Of a DNA stretch of 64,000 nt, positions 17,922 to 26,589 are shown in pieces. The notes beneath the pieces were generated by a model. The model saw only the letters and a list, made by a program, of their open reading frames with translations. It was not told the origin of the DNA and did no database searches. The position numbers and the translations under genes were made by a program. This stretch comes from Herbidospora solisilvae (GTDB taxonomy: Bacteria; Actinomycetota; Actinomycetes; Streptosporangiales; Streptosporangiaceae). Each line of letters opens with the position of its first letter. Within the stretch, counting starts at the first letter, position 1. The stretch covers positions 1,312 to 65,311 of the forward strand of contig NZ_WXEW01000003.1 in NCBI RefSeq assembly GCF_009901565.1. Reading direction: 5' to 3'.

Positions 17922-19418
17922 ATGACGGTCACCCTGGAAAAGAGCGTTCAGGACTTCATCTCGACTCCACGCCAGTTGTTCATCGGCGGCCAGTGGGTCG
18001 ACGCCGCCTCCGGACGCACCTTCGCGACACCCAACCCCGCCACCGGCGACACGCTCGCCACCATCGCCGAAGCCGACAGGGAAGACGTCAACCGGGCGGT
18101 ACGCGCCGCCCGCGCCGCCTTCGAGGAGGGCCCCTGGTCCCGGATGACCGCCTCCGAGCGGGGCCGGATCATCTGGCGGATCGGCGACCTGATCGAGCAG
18201 TACGGCGATGAGCTCGCCCAGCTCGAGTCGCTCGACAACGGCAAGCCCTACGCGGTCGCCCGCGCCGCCGACATCCCGCTCGCGGCCGAGCTGTTCCGCT
18301 ACATGGCCGGGTGGGCCACCAAGATCGAGGGCAACACGATCAGTCTCTCCGTGCCCTACATGCCGGGGTCGGAGTTCCACGCGTACACCCTCAGAGAGCC
18401 GATCGGCGTGGTGGCGCAGATCATCCCGTGGAACTTCCCGCTGCTCATGGCGGCCTGGAAGCTCGGGCCCGCGCTCACCACCGGGAACACGGTCATCCTC
18501 AAGCCCGCCGAGCAGACGCCGCTGTCCGCTCTCCGGCTGGCCGAGATCATGGCCGAGGCTGGGCTGCCCGACGGCGTGGTCAACGTCCTGCCCGGCTACG
18601 GCGAGACCGCCGGGGCCGCCCTGGCCGCCCACGACGGGGTCGACAAGGTCGCCTTCACCGGCTCGACCGAGGTCGGCAAGCTGATCGTGCAGGCCGCCGC
18701 GGGCAACCTGAAGAAGGTCAGCCTCGAACTCGGCGGCAAGAGCCCCAACGTCGTCTTCGACGACGTCGACCCGGCCCTGGCCATCCCCGGCGCGGCCAAC
18801 GCGATCTTCTTCAACCACGGTCAGTGCTGCGTCGCCGGGTCGCGGCTGTTCGTCCACGAGAGCCGCTTCGACGAGGTGGTCGGCGGGGTCGCCGACATCG
18901 CCCGCGGCATCAAGCTCGGCTCGGGCCTCGACCCCGACACCCAGATGGGCCCGCTCGTCTCCGACGAGCAGTTCCGCCGGGTCACCGGCTACCTGGAGTC
19001 GGGCCGCGCCGACGGCGCCCGGACCGTCGCCGGCGGCGAGCGTCACGGCGACAGGGGCTACTTCGTGCAGCCCACGGTGATCACCGACACCACGCCCGAC
19101 ATGGCGATCGTGCGTGAGGAGATCTTCGGCCCGGTCGTGGTCGCCTCGCCGTTCTCCTCGCTCGACGAGCTCGCCGCCCAGGCCAACGACACCGCCTACG
19201 GTCTCGGCGCCGGCATCTGGACCCGCGACGTGAACAAGGCCCACGCGCTGGCCAAGCGCCTGCGCGCCGGCACGGTCTGGATCAACTGCTACAACGTGTT
19301 CGACGCCGCGCTGCCGTTCGGCGGCTACAAGCAGAGCGGCTGGGGACGCGAGATGGGCCACGAGGTCCTGGAGGCCTACACCGAGGTCAAGGCGGTCTGC
19401 ACGCAGCTCCACCCGTGA
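17922..19418 (+). CDS. NAD(P)-dependent aldehyde dehydrogenase
   Basis: 498 residues, full length for the family. The catalytic cysteine lies in GQCCVAGSR (Cys302/303), and the general base is Glu269 in LELGGKSPN. The NAD-binding FTGSTEVGK segment and the C-terminal PFGGYKQSGWGRE motif are intact. The protein is closest in pattern to class 1/2 and betaine or phenylacetaldehyde dehydrogenases; the substrate is unclear. AGGAAGGG precedes the ATG. It is followed by a 15-bp stem terminator. PadR upstream is the likely regulator. Confidence 0.93.
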   Translation: MTVTLEKSVQDFISTPRQLFIGGQWVDAASGRTFATPNPATGDTLATIAEADREDVNRAVRAARAAFEEGPWSRMTASERGRIIWRIGDLIEQYGDELAQLESLDNGKPYAVARAADIPLAAELFRYMAGWATKIEGNTISLSVPYMPGSEFHAYTLREPIGVVAQIIPWNFPLLMAAWKLGPALTTGNTVILKPAEQTPLSALRLAEIMAEAGLPDGVVNVLPGYGETAGAALAAHDGVDKVAFTGSTEVGKLIVQAAAGNLKKVSLELGGKSPNVVFDDVDPALAIPGAANAIFFNHGQCCVAGSRLFVHESRFDEVVGGVADIARGIKLGSGLDPDTQMGPLVSDEQFRRVTGYLESGRADGARTVAGGERHGDRGYFVQPTVITDTTPDMAIVREEIFGPVVVASPFSSLDELAAQANDTAYGLGAGIWTRDVNKAHALAKRLRAGTVWINCYNVFDAALPFGGYKQSGWGREMGHEVLEAYTEVKAVCTQLHP

Positions 19419-19450
19419 CTGCTTCTTCCGTTACGCCCCCGCCACGGGTG

Positions 19451-19489
19451 ACGATCGGCCGCAGTGCCCCGCGTACTGCGGCCGATCGT
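19451..19489 (+). terminator. Terminator after aldehyde dehydrogenase
   Basis: A perfect 15-bp stem (19451-19465 with 19475-19489) with a 9-base loop, followed by TTTGAATAT, lies 32 bp after the aldehyde dehydrogenase stop. Confidence 0.85.
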
Positions 19490-19495
19490 TTGAAT

Positions 19496-19507
19496 ATGTG
19501 ATCACAT
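19496..19507. promoter_or_regulatory. Palindrome ATGTGATCACAT upstream of ZIP-like gene
   Basis: A perfect 12-bp palindrome lies about 75 bp before the ZIP-like gene, in its presumed promoter region. The TGTGA/TCACA halves resemble Crp/FNR half-sites but without the usual spacer, so the binding protein is not identified. Confidence 0.35.
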
Positions 19508-19582
19508 GTGTAAACCGAGCGTCACATGGCTATCTACTCTCCGTAATCATCGCAGGTCATTTGTGCTGCGGAGAGGTGTTGA

Positions 19583-20668
19583 ATGGTCATGTCCGTATGG
19601 CTCGAGGCGGTGCTGATCGCGGTGGCCACGCTCGCCGGGTCATGGTTGGCTCGGCGGAGTTCCACCAAGGTGAGCGTGGGCCTGGCGATCGCGTCGGCGC
19701 TGATGCTCGTCACGGCGCTGGGCGAGATCCTGCCCGACGCGGTCGACGACGCGATCGAGCAGAACGTGCCCCTGTGGACGCTCGGCGTGTCGATCGTCGT
19801 CGGTTTCTCGGTGATCACCTATTTCACACGTGAGGGTTGCGCCCACGAACACACGAAGGAGGCCGCCCGGCACGCCGCCGGGGTGCACCGCAGAGTGAAG
19901 GCCGTCGCCACGGCGGCCCTGTTCGGCGGCACCGGCACGGCCATCGCGCTGGCCATCCACCGGGCGATCGAGGGCGCCAGCCTCACGTTGTCGGGCGCTT
20001 CGCTGGTGGTGCTGCTGGCGTTGCTCATCCACTCGCTCAGTGAGGGCCTGGCGCTGACCGCGATGCTCGACCTGGCCGGCCGGAAGATCGCCTTCTGGAT
20101 GTTGCTGGCCTGCCTGAGCCCGGTCGCCGGCATCCTCGTCGCCGAGATGAGCCCGATCCCGCCGCAGGCCACGCCGATCCTGCTCGGCACGATCGCCGGT
20201 GTGCTGCTGCGCACCGCCATCGTCGGCTTCCGCCTGGCGGGCGGCGAGACCGGGCGCATGCCCCGGCGGGCGGCGGTGGCCGCCGGGGGTGTCGCCGCGG
20301 CCCTGGCCGCCACCCTGGCCGTCGCCCAGTGGATGCCCGTCTCCGGGGGAGGGACCACCACGCCGGTGGCCGCCCTGATCCGGCGGCCGGTGGCGATCCC
20401 GCTGCCGCTCCCCGAGCCCACCCCGGCGTTCACCCCCAAAGACCGCTCCCAGCTGCGCTGGGCGCTGACCACCGGACGGCTCAGCCTGGCCGAGATCCTC
20501 GCCCGCACCGACCGGCTGACCAGGCACACCTCGGTCTGGTGGTTGCTGCGGGGCCGGTTGACGGGGCGCGATCTGACCGCCTACGGCATTCCTGAGTCGT
20601 CCACCGTGGGCGACCTGACCCTGCCCCAACGTGACTATCTGGTAGACGCGGTAGCGAGAAAGGAATAA
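19583..20668 (+). CDS. ZIP-like metal transporter with C-terminal cytoplasmic extension
   Basis: 361 residues. About eight membrane helices lie within residues 1-255. Two helices carry the ZIP metal-site pattern HxxxEG: HRAIEGASLTLS and IHSLSEGLALTA. A loop with HEHTKEAARHAAGVH could bind metal. The C-terminal 80 residues after a Pro-rich linker are soluble and helical (LRWALTTGRLSLAEILART) and are not part of ZIP proteins I know. GAGAGG precedes the start. The DivIVA-domain gene follows after 6 bp, implying co-transcription. Confidence 0.75.
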   Translation: MVMSVWLEAVLIAVATLAGSWLARRSSTKVSVGLAIASALMLVTALGEILPDAVDDAIEQNVPLWTLGVSIVVGFSVITYFTREGCAHEHTKEAARHAAGVHRRVKAVATAALFGGTGTAIALAIHRAIEGASLTLSGASLVVLLALLIHSLSEGLALTAMLDLAGRKIAFWMLLACLSPVAGILVAEMSPIPPQATPILLGTIAGVLLRTAIVGFRLAGGETGRMPRRAAVAAGGVAAALAATLAVAQWMPVSGGGTTTPVAALIRRPVAIPLPLPEPTPAFTPKDRSQLRWALTTGRLSLAEILARTDRLTRHTSVWWLLRGRLTGRDLTAYGIPESSTVGDLTLPQRDYLVDAVARKE

Positions 20669-20674
20669 CTCGAC

Positions 20675-20998
20675 ATGGTGCTGACGCCGGAGGACGTACG
20701 GACCAAGGTGTTCACGACCGGACGACTACGTGAGGGATACGACCTGGCCGAGGTCGACGTGTTCCTCAACGAGGTGGAGAACAGCCTGCGCTGGCTGCAC
20801 CAGGAGAACGAGCGGCTGTCCGCGATGGTGACGGTCGACCCCACCAAGGTGATGGCGGCGGCGGAGAGCCGGGAGCGGCGGGCCGAGGAGCTGCTGCGGG
20901 CCGCGGCGGAACTGCTGGGAGAGGTCGGGAACGGCCTGGAACATCAGGCCTCCCGCGTGCACGAGCTGATCAGGGAGGTGGCGACTTTTACAGGGTGA
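20675..20998 (+). CDS. DivIVA-domain protein
   Basis: 107 residues. The N terminus LTPEDVRTKVFTTGRLREGYD, then VDVFLNEVENSL, is the membrane-curvature-binding DivIVA domain, followed by a coiled coil to the end. It is much shorter than the polar-growth protein DivIVA/Wag31, so it is an accessory member. It follows the ZIP-like gene by 6 bp and overlaps the convergent reductase gene by 11 bp. A polar or septal location is inferred from the domain only. Confidence 0.85.
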   Translation: MVLTPEDVRTKVFTTGRLREGYDLAEVDVFLNEVENSLRWLHQENERLSAMVTVDPTKVMAAAESRERRAEELLRAAAELLGEVGNGLEHQASRVHELIREVATFTG

Positions 20999-21923
20999 TG
21001 ACGCTCTTCCCCCTCGCTCGGCCGGCCATCACGTGAGCGATGGCCTCCTTCGTCTCGCTCAGCGGGAAGGTCCGGTCGAGCGCGGGGACCAGCGTGCCGT
21101 TCGCGAGACGTTCGGCCAGCTCCTCGAACTCCGCCGTGGTCGGGAAGACGAACAGCATCGTGATCTCGTGCCGGACGAACGGGTTGAGCAGCACCGCGCG
21201 CAGGGTGCGGCCGATGCCGATCAGCTTCCCCTTCGGCTTCCCGCCGAGGAGGATCAGCCTCCCGTCCGGCGTGAGCCGGCGGCGCAGCACGTTGATGTCC
21301 CGGCCGCCGTAGACGTCGTAGACCACGTCATAGAGGCCGGTGCCGAGGTCGTCTTCGGTGTAGTCGACGACGTGGGCGGCGCCGAGACGGCGTACCAGAT
21401 CGGCCTTGCCGCCGCTGCACACGGCGGTGACCTCGCCCTCGTGGAGCTGGACCAGGAACGTTCCCACGCCGCCGGCGGCGCCGACGACCAGCGCCTTCTT
21501 GCCGGGGCCCACGGCCTTGACGGCCCGCAGCGCGGTGGCCGCCGAAGTGGGCACGGCCGCGGCCTGTTCCCAGCTCACGTTGGCCGGCTTGCGGGCCAGC
21601 AGGCCCTCCTTGGCGACGACGAACTCGGCGTAGCTGCCCTCGGCGGCGCCGAAGACCTCGTCGCCGACCTTCAGGCGGGTGACCTTCGCGCCGATCTTCT
21701 CGACGATCCCGGCGACGTCGCCCCCGGCGACGGGCTGGTTGGGCCGGAGGACCCCGAAGCCCATGAACCGGACCAGATAGGGGACGCCGGCCATCCGGTA
21801 GTGGGCGCCGGGGTCGACCCCGGCGGCCTTGACCCGGATGAGCACCTCGTCGTCCTTGACTGCGGGGACGGGTAACTCGGCCGGCTCAAGATGGCCGTAG
21901 CTTCTGTGCACCATGGCTTTCAC
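20988..21923 (-). CDS. NADP-dependent quinone oxidoreductase-like MDR protein
   Basis: 311 residues, zinc-free medium-chain reductase fold. The nucleotide motif VVGAAGGVGTFLVQL is near residues 147-161, and the catalytic N-terminal GroES-like domain lacks zinc-binding cysteines. It resembles the NAD(P)-dependent alcohol/quinone reductases common in actinomycetes. It overlaps the upstream XRE regulator gene by 4 bp, so the three genes 22554-20988 likely form one operon. Confidence 0.88.
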   Translation of the reverse strand: MKAMVHRSYGHLEPAELPVPAVKDDEVLIRVKAAGVDPGAHYRMAGVPYLVRFMGFGVLRPNQPVAGGDVAGIVEKIGAKVTRLKVGDEVFGAAEGSYAEFVVAKEGLLARKPANVSWEQAAAVPTSAATALRAVKAVGPGKKALVVGAAGGVGTFLVQLHEGEVTAVCSGGKADLVRRLGAAHVVDYTEDDLGTGLYDVVYDVYGGRDINVLRRRLTPDGRLILLGGKPKGKLIGIGRTLRAVLLNPFVRHEITMLFVFPTTAEFEELAERLANGTLVPALDRTFPLSETKEAIAHVMAGRARGKSVITL

Positions 21924-22132
21924 GGGTACTGGAACACCTCTTCCAAGGAGACGTTGAAAACACGGGCGATCTGGAAGGCCACCTCGAGCGACGGGGAGTA
22001 GCGACCCTGCTCGATGGCGATGACGGTCTGCCGGGTGACGCCGAGCCGGTCGGCGAGTTCGGCCTGGGTCATCTCTCCGTTCGCGAACCGCAGGGCGCGG
22101 ATCGAGTTGGTGACCTTCGTCGGTTTCACCAC
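21920..22132 (-). CDS. Short XRE-family regulator (YozG-like)
   Basis: 70 residues, almost entirely one helix-turn-helix: MTQAELADRLGVTRQTVIAIEQGRYSPSLEVAFQIARVF. This minimal XRE type usually sits beside a DUF2178 membrane protein, as here (7-bp overlap). The start codon is GTG. It probably regulates its own small operon together with the reductase. Confidence 0.92.
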   Translation of the reverse strand: MVKPTKVTNSIRALRFANGEMTQAELADRLGVTRQTVIAIEQGRYSPSLEVAFQIARVFNVSLEEVFQYP

Positions 22133-22554
22133 TGCTGGAACCCGCCTCGCCGATAGGCGATGACCTTGGCCAGCGATCCGACGATCATCGTGAGGGCGAA
22201 CCCGAGGTAGATCGAGTTCGCGATCCAGAAGTAGGGCGCCTCGAAGAGCGCGAGCACGAACGCGCCGAGCGCGCCGATGACGGTGAACGCCTGTCCGATC
22301 CGGTCGCCGGTCTGGTCGATCTCACGGTCGCGCACGTCGGTCCTGGTGCTGCGGTCGCCGATCATCCCGGTCACGATTCCGACCACGATCGATCCGGCGA
22401 TCGAGAGGCCGAGCGTCCACAGCAGGACGGGTACGTAATCGATCTCGGTCACCGATCCGCCGACCAGGCGGCCGACGATCACGACAACGTAGCCGCCATA
22501 GGTCACCAGGGAGACGACCATGTAAGTCCAGGCCCGTTTCTCCAGCATTGTCAT
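22126..22554 (-). CDS. DUF2178-type membrane protein
   Basis: About 142 residues with four membrane helices and a soluble loop DRSTRTDVRDREIDQTGDRIG, which matches the conserved charged loop of DUF2178 proteins paired with small XRE regulators. Start ATG at 22554 is preferred over the longer frame; a -35/-10-like pair (TAGACA and TTTACC, 16-bp spacing) just upstream suggests a leaderless mRNA. No enzymatic role is known. Confidence 0.72.
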   Translation of the reverse strand: MTMLEKRAWTYMVVSLVTYGGYVVVIVGRLVGGSVTEIDYVPVLLWTLGLSIAGSIVVGIVTGMIGDRSTRTDVRDREIDQTGDRIGQAFTVIGALGAFVLALFEAPYFWIANSIYLGFALTMIVGSLAKVIAYRRGGFQQW

Positions 22555-22622
22555 GGTTCGAAGGTAAAGCAACTTGTACATCGTGTCTAGTTTTCTTTAC
22601 ATCCCCTTCGAGAGGAAGCGCA

Positions 22623-23243
22623 TTGGCCCAGCTCCCCGACCTGCTCCACCGCACCCTCTTCCGGACGATCTCCCTGCTCACCCCCTACGGGCAGTCGCTC
22701 GTCCTCCGGCGCTACTTCGACTGGTGGCACCGCAGCCCCGACCCGTGGCTCCTCGCGTCGAGCCCCTATGAGCAGCGCAAGTACGAGGAGACCCTGAAGG
22801 CGCTGCCCGACCGGACCTACCGCACGATCGTCGACGTGGGGTGCAGCGAGGGAGTTTTCACCGGCATGCTGGCCGCCGCCCGCCCCGACGCCGAGATCAC
22901 CGGCGTCGACATCTCCGAGACCGCCCTGACCCGGGCTCGCCGCAACGCGCCGTCGGTGCGCTTCGTCCAGAGCGACCTGTTCTCCCTGACCGGGCACTAC
23001 GACCTCGTCGTCTGCTCGGAGACCCTCTACTACCTCGGAGGCCGGCTGGAGGACGCGTCAGATCGGCTCTGCGGGCTGCTCGGGCCGGAGGCAACGCTGG
23101 TCAGCGTGCACCCGTGGCCGGAGGCCCGTCGCCTGAACCGCTTCTTCGAGGCCCGCCTCGACCCGGGCGGCGAACGGATCGTCGAGGACACCGACCGCCC
23201 GTTCGCGATCTCGCTCTACTTCGGCACCGGCAGCCGCGGGTGA
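22623..23243 (+). CDS. NodS-like SAM-dependent methyltransferase
   Basis: 206 residues from TTG 22623, which has AGAGGAAG at ideal spacing. Motif I is VDVGCSEGVFT with acidic motif II VDIS, followed by the DLFSLTGHYDLVVCSETLYYL region typical of NodS and related small-molecule N-methyltransferases. The substrate is unknown. It is divergent from the DUF2178 operon and converges with the marR gene (5-bp gap). Confidence 0.8.
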   Translation: MAQLPDLLHRTLFRTISLLTPYGQSLVLRRYFDWWHRSPDPWLLASSPYEQRKYEETLKALPDRTYRTIVDVGCSEGVFTGMLAAARPDAEITGVDISETALTRARRNAPSVRFVQSDLFSLTGHYDLVVCSETLYYLGGRLEDASDRLCGLLGPEATLVSVHPWPEARRLNRFFEARLDPGGERIVEDTDRPFAISLYFGTGSRG

Positions 23244-23248
23244 GCCAC

Positions 23249-23677
23249 TCACCTCGATCCGCCCTCCATGGGGCGGATCGAGGTGATGATCCTGATCAGG
23301 TCGTCGCGGAAGGCGCCGAGATCCCGGACCTTGATGATCGACTCGGCCGCGTCGGCGGCGATGAGGGCGTCGTACACCTCCGAGCCCGACGCGGTTCTGG
23401 TCACCACCATCCGGCGGCGGTCGGCCGGGTCGCGCTCCCTGGTGACGTGCCCGGCGCGTTCGAGGCGTTCGAGCACCGGGCCGATGGTCTGCTCCTCGAC
23501 GTAGGTGCGCGCGGCGAGTTCCCGCTGGGCCAGCGGCCCCTCGGCGAGGCTGTGCAGCACCAGGAACCCGGCGTGGGTCAGACCGTGGCCGGCCAGGACG
23601 TGGTTCCACTCGCGTTCGACCAGCCGGGCGGCGACCAGCAGCAGGCGTCCGGTGGGCCAGGTGGGCAGGTCGTCCAT
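23249..23677 (-). CDS. MarR-family transcriptional regulator
   Basis: About 142 residues. The winged helix is clear: LAQRELAARTYVEEQTIGPVLERLERAGHVTRERDPADRRR, with the wing Asp-x-Arg pattern. The start is placed at the internal ATG 23677 (MDDLPTWP), though an ATG 7 codons earlier is possible. It is divergent from the second MMPL gene; a perfect palindrome in the shared 85-bp region is its likely operator. Confidence 0.9.
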   Translation of the reverse strand: MDDLPTWPTGRLLLVAARLVEREWNHVLAGHGLTHAGFLVLHSLAEGPLAQRELAARTYVEEQTIGPVLERLERAGHVTRERDPADRRRMVVTRTASGSEVYDALIAADAAESIIKVRDLGAFRDDLIRIITSIRPMEGGSR

Positions 23678-23726
23678 AGGAACGATTCTCCGGTGCAACC
23701 GCAGCGGTCGGTCCCGCGAAGGTGAT

Positions 23727-23742
23727 GCTAAGGTCCCTTAGC
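23727..23742. promoter_or_regulatory. MarR operator candidate
   Basis: GCTAAGG and CCTTAGC are perfect 7-base arms with a 2-base centre, located 20 bp before the MMPL start codon and 50 bp before marR. Binding there would block both divergent promoters. Confidence 0.6.
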
Positions 23743-23762
23743 TTTGAAGAGGAGAGCACACC

Positions 23763-25709
23763 ATGAAACGGGCATGGCTGACGTTGGCCATCTGGCTGGT
23801 ACTGCTGGCCGGAGCCGGAATGCTGAGCGGGAAGCTGGAGGAGGTCAGGAACAACGACCCCTCGGCCTACCTACCGGCCAGCGCCGAGTCGACCCAGGTC
23901 GAGCAGGCCAGACGCGCCTTCGCCCAAGGTGGTCAGATCCCCGCGATCATCGTATGGGAGGACACGACGGTCGAGGAGGTCCGCGACCGCTTCCCCCGGG
24001 CGGAGGCGTCGGGGAACGTCGTGCGGGCGGTGGTGCCGCTGGAGGGTGGTGACCTCGACTCGCTGACCGCCGAGGTCGACAAGCTCAGGGAACTCGCCGG
24101 GCCGAACGCCTACGTGACCGGGCCGGCCGGGCAGAGCGCCGACGCCATCGAGGTGTTCGGCTCCATCGACCTGACGCTGCTCATCGCGACCTCGATCGTG
24201 GTCGTCGTCGTGCTGCTGCTCACCTACCGGGGACCGCTCCTCTGGCTCATCCCGTTCTTCTCCGCCGGGGCCGCCCTGGTCAGCGCCCAGGCGGGCGCCT
24301 ACCTGCTGGCGCGCTACGCCGACTTCACCGTCAGCGGGCAGAGCGGCGGCATTCTGCTCGTGCTGGTCTTCGGCATCGCCACCGACTACGCCCTGCTGCT
24401 CGTCGCCCGCTACCGCGAGGAGCTCACCCGGCACGAGAACCGGGTCACGGCCATGACCGTGGCCTGGAAGCGGGCCGCGCCCGCCATCGTGGCCAGTGCC
24501 GCCACCGTCGTCGCGGCCCTGCTCTGCCTGCTCGCCGCCGACCAGAGCGCCACCCGCGGCCTCGGGCCGGTCTGCGCGGCCGGTGTGGTCTGCGCGCTGG
24601 TCGCCATGTTGACGCTGCTGCCCGCCCTGCTGGTGCTGGTCCCGCGCGGGGTCTTCTGGCCCCGGATCCCCCGGTACGGCACCACCGAGACCTCGGCCGG
24701 AGTCTGGACCCGCATCGGCTCGGCGGTCCAGCGCCGTCCCCGCCGGACCTGGATCGTCACCACGGTCGTGCTGGCCGGCATGGCGGCCACGCTGAGCGTC
24801 ATCACCATCGGCCCCCTGGCCGACGCCGACACCTACCGGGGCCGCCCCGACTCGGTCATCGGCGCCGAGCTGCTCGCGAAGAACTTCCCCGCCACCCAGG
24901 ACGGCTCGCTGGTCGTCATCGCCCCCGCCGCCCAGGCCGCCCAGGTCAGGACGGCCCTGGACGCCGACCCCGGCGTCTCGTCGGTCGGCGAGCCCGTCGT
25001 GGCCGGCCCGAACGCCCTCATCAACGGCTCGGTCAAGGACCCGGCGACCGTCGAACGGCTCCGGGAGATCCCCGGCGCGCAGGTCGGCGGCACCGTCGCC
25101 GAGGCCCTCGACGCCGAACTCGCCTCCGAGCACGACGCCCGCCTGATCATCCCGCTCATCCTGGCCGTGATCGTGGTCATCCTCGGCATCCTGCTCCGGG
25201 CCGTGGTCGCGCCGCTGCTGGTCATCGCCACGGTCGTGCTCTCGTTCGCGGCCACGCTGGGGGTGTCGGGCCTGATCTTCACGCACGTCTTCGGGTTCGC
25301 CGCGACGGAAACAGGCGTGCCCCTCCTGGCGTTCGTCTTCCTCGTGGCCGTGGGGGTCGACTACAACATCTTCCTGATCACCCGCGTGCGCGAGGAGACG
25401 GCCGAACACGGCACCAGGAAGGCCGCGCTGATCGCGCTGTCGGCCACGGGCGGGGTCATCACCTCGGCCGGGGTGGTGCTCGCCGCGACCTTCGCCGTCC
25501 TCGGCGTGCTGCCTCTGGTGGTGCTGGCCGAAATCGGATTCATCGTCGCCTTCGGCGTTCTGCTCGACACGTTCGTGGTCAGGTCGGTGCTCCTGACGGC
25601 CCTCACGATCGACGCCGGAGACCGGATCTGGTGGCCTTCGGGGCTTGGGTCAAAGATCGTCGAGGATCGTCATCCTTTGGCCTCGAATTCCCCTGGTCCA
25701 GCAAGGTAA
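23763..25709 (+). CDS. MMPL/RND-family membrane transporter
   Basis: 648 residues, about 12 membrane helices in two repeats. Motifs GIATDYALLLVARYREEL (about residue 205) and VAVGVDYNIFLITRVREET (about residue 535) are the paired RND signature helices. GAAGAGGAG precedes the ATG. It is regulated in all likelihood by the divergent MarR protein, suggesting export of a toxic hydrophobic compound. It is not closely similar to the first MMPL protein (4001-6148). Its last 107 bp are overlapped by the convergent DUF2809 gene. Confidence 0.9.
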   Translation: MKRAWLTLAIWLVLLAGAGMLSGKLEEVRNNDPSAYLPASAESTQVEQARRAFAQGGQIPAIIVWEDTTVEEVRDRFPRAEASGNVVRAVVPLEGGDLDSLTAEVDKLRELAGPNAYVTGPAGQSADAIEVFGSIDLTLLIATSIVVVVVLLLTYRGPLLWLIPFFSAGAALVSAQAGAYLLARYADFTVSGQSGGILLVLVFGIATDYALLLVARYREELTRHENRVTAMTVAWKRAAPAIVASAATVVAALLCLLAADQSATRGLGPVCAAGVVCALVAMLTLLPALLVLVPRGVFWPRIPRYGTTETSAGVWTRIGSAVQRRPRRTWIVTTVVLAGMAATLSVITIGPLADADTYRGRPDSVIGAELLAKNFPATQDGSLVVIAPAAQAAQVRTALDADPGVSSVGEPVVAGPNALINGSVKDPATVERLREIPGAQVGGTVAEALDAELASEHDARLIIPLILAVIVVILGILLRAVVAPLLVIATVVLSFAATLGVSGLIFTHVFGFAATETGVPLLAFVFLVAVGVDYNIFLITRVREETAEHGTRKAALIALSATGGVITSAGVVLAATFAVLGVLPLVVLAEIGFIVAFGVLLDTFVVRSVLLTALTIDAGDRIWWPSGLGSKIVEDRHPLASNSPGPAR

Positions 25710-26061
25710 AAAATCCGGCCGCCGCGAGGGCGCCGACGACGTACCAAAGAAGATCGGGAAAATTGAAGGTGGTTCCGAAAACCACTGCGGACACGGGGAA
25801 TCGGGCCGCGAGCTCCGCGAGGAGGGGGGTGAGCTGCGTGAACTCGACGGCCCAGCAGAAGATCACCGAGGCGCCGGCGGCGACAAAAGGTCGTGTCCGG
25901 GGGAACCATGCAAGGGCAAAAGTGGTTATAAAGGATGAGTACAACGAAGTGCCGCAGTATTTGGCGAAAGCTCCTTCGAAGACCGCCCGAACGGTGAGAC
26001 CGGTAGCGACGATCACGAGGGACGCGGCCACCGCCGCGAGTCGCCTGGCTTTGATCGACAA
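25603..26061 (-). CDS. DUF2809-type membrane protein
   Basis: 152 residues, four membrane helices, with the family patterns TFALAWFPRTRPF, FCWAVEFTQL and FPDLLWYVVGALAA. The start is TTG with AAAGG upstream. Codon usage is less GC-biased than its neighbours. The last 36 codons overlap the end of the convergent MMPL gene, an unusually long overlap. Function is unknown. Confidence 0.8.
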   Translation of the reverse strand: MSIKARRLAAVAASLVIVATGLTVRAVFEGAFAKYCGTSLYSSFITTFALAWFPRTRPFVAAGASVIFCWAVEFTQLTPLLAELAARFPVSAVVFGTTFNFPDLLWYVVGALAAAGFFTLLDQGNSRPKDDDPRRSLTQAPKATRSGLRRRS

Positions 26062-26246
26062 GAGAGTTGAACCTTTACGACCTGAAGGTCATCCGACAGC
26101 ACGATTGAAGCGATAAGTCCGTGGGCCGCATGTCAGCCCGGAGAAGCATCCCGAACCCGCAAAAAGACGAGGAATCTGTCGGACGCGGTTGAGATGATGA
26201 AGGGGTGCACGTCCGAGTCGGTCCGACCTACAGCTAAAGGATCGTG

Positions 26247-26345
26247 ATGAGGATGAAGCAGATCCGCATCCGGCCCAAGGCGCCGAAGGCGCCCAAGCCG
26301 ATCCTCGACCTGCGCACTCCGTCAGGTCGTCTCCTGCCCTACTGA
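26247..26345 (+). CDS. Predicted 32-residue basic peptide
   Basis: An ATG with AAAGGA 6 bp upstream opens a 32-codon frame: MRMKQIRIRPKAPKAPKPI then LDLRTPSGRLLPY. The first half is highly basic with a Lys-Ala-Pro repeat. It ends 46 bp before the DUF5999 gene, which has its own ribosome site. It could be a functional micropeptide, a leader peptide or a precursor peptide; nothing in it identifies which. Confidence 0.5.
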   Translation: MRMKQIRIRPKAPKAPKPILDLRTPSGRLLPY

Positions 26346-26391
26346 GCCACATCGAACGACAACCGCACCACCTGGGGAGAAGGTGCCCACC

Positions 26392-26589
26392 ATGTGTCAG
26401 CACCAGCCGCACTGCCCGTCCGCTTACGCCTCCGACCGCTCGTCCGCCCACGTCGTGGCGGCCCACCCCGAACAGGGCTGGAGCCTGCTGTGCAACGGCG
26501 TCGTGCTCTTCGAGGACACCGGTCTGCTGATGCCCGACTGCACGGTCGCGACCCCGCACCGCGCACCCGAGCACCTGGTCATGGCCTAG
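26392..26589 (+). CDS. DUF5999-family protein
   Basis: 65 residues: MCQHQPHCPSAYASDR, then HPEQGWSLLCNGVVLFEDTG, the conserved core of DUF5999, common in streptomycete-like genomes. Cys2 and Cys8 with His4 and His7 could coordinate a metal. GGAGAAGG precedes the ATG at 26392. It overlaps the convergent methyltransferase gene by 4 bp. No function is known for the family. Confidence 0.85.
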   Translation: MCQHQPHCPSAYASDRSSAHVVAAHPEQGWSLLCNGVVLFEDTGLLMPDCTVATPHRAPEHLVMA

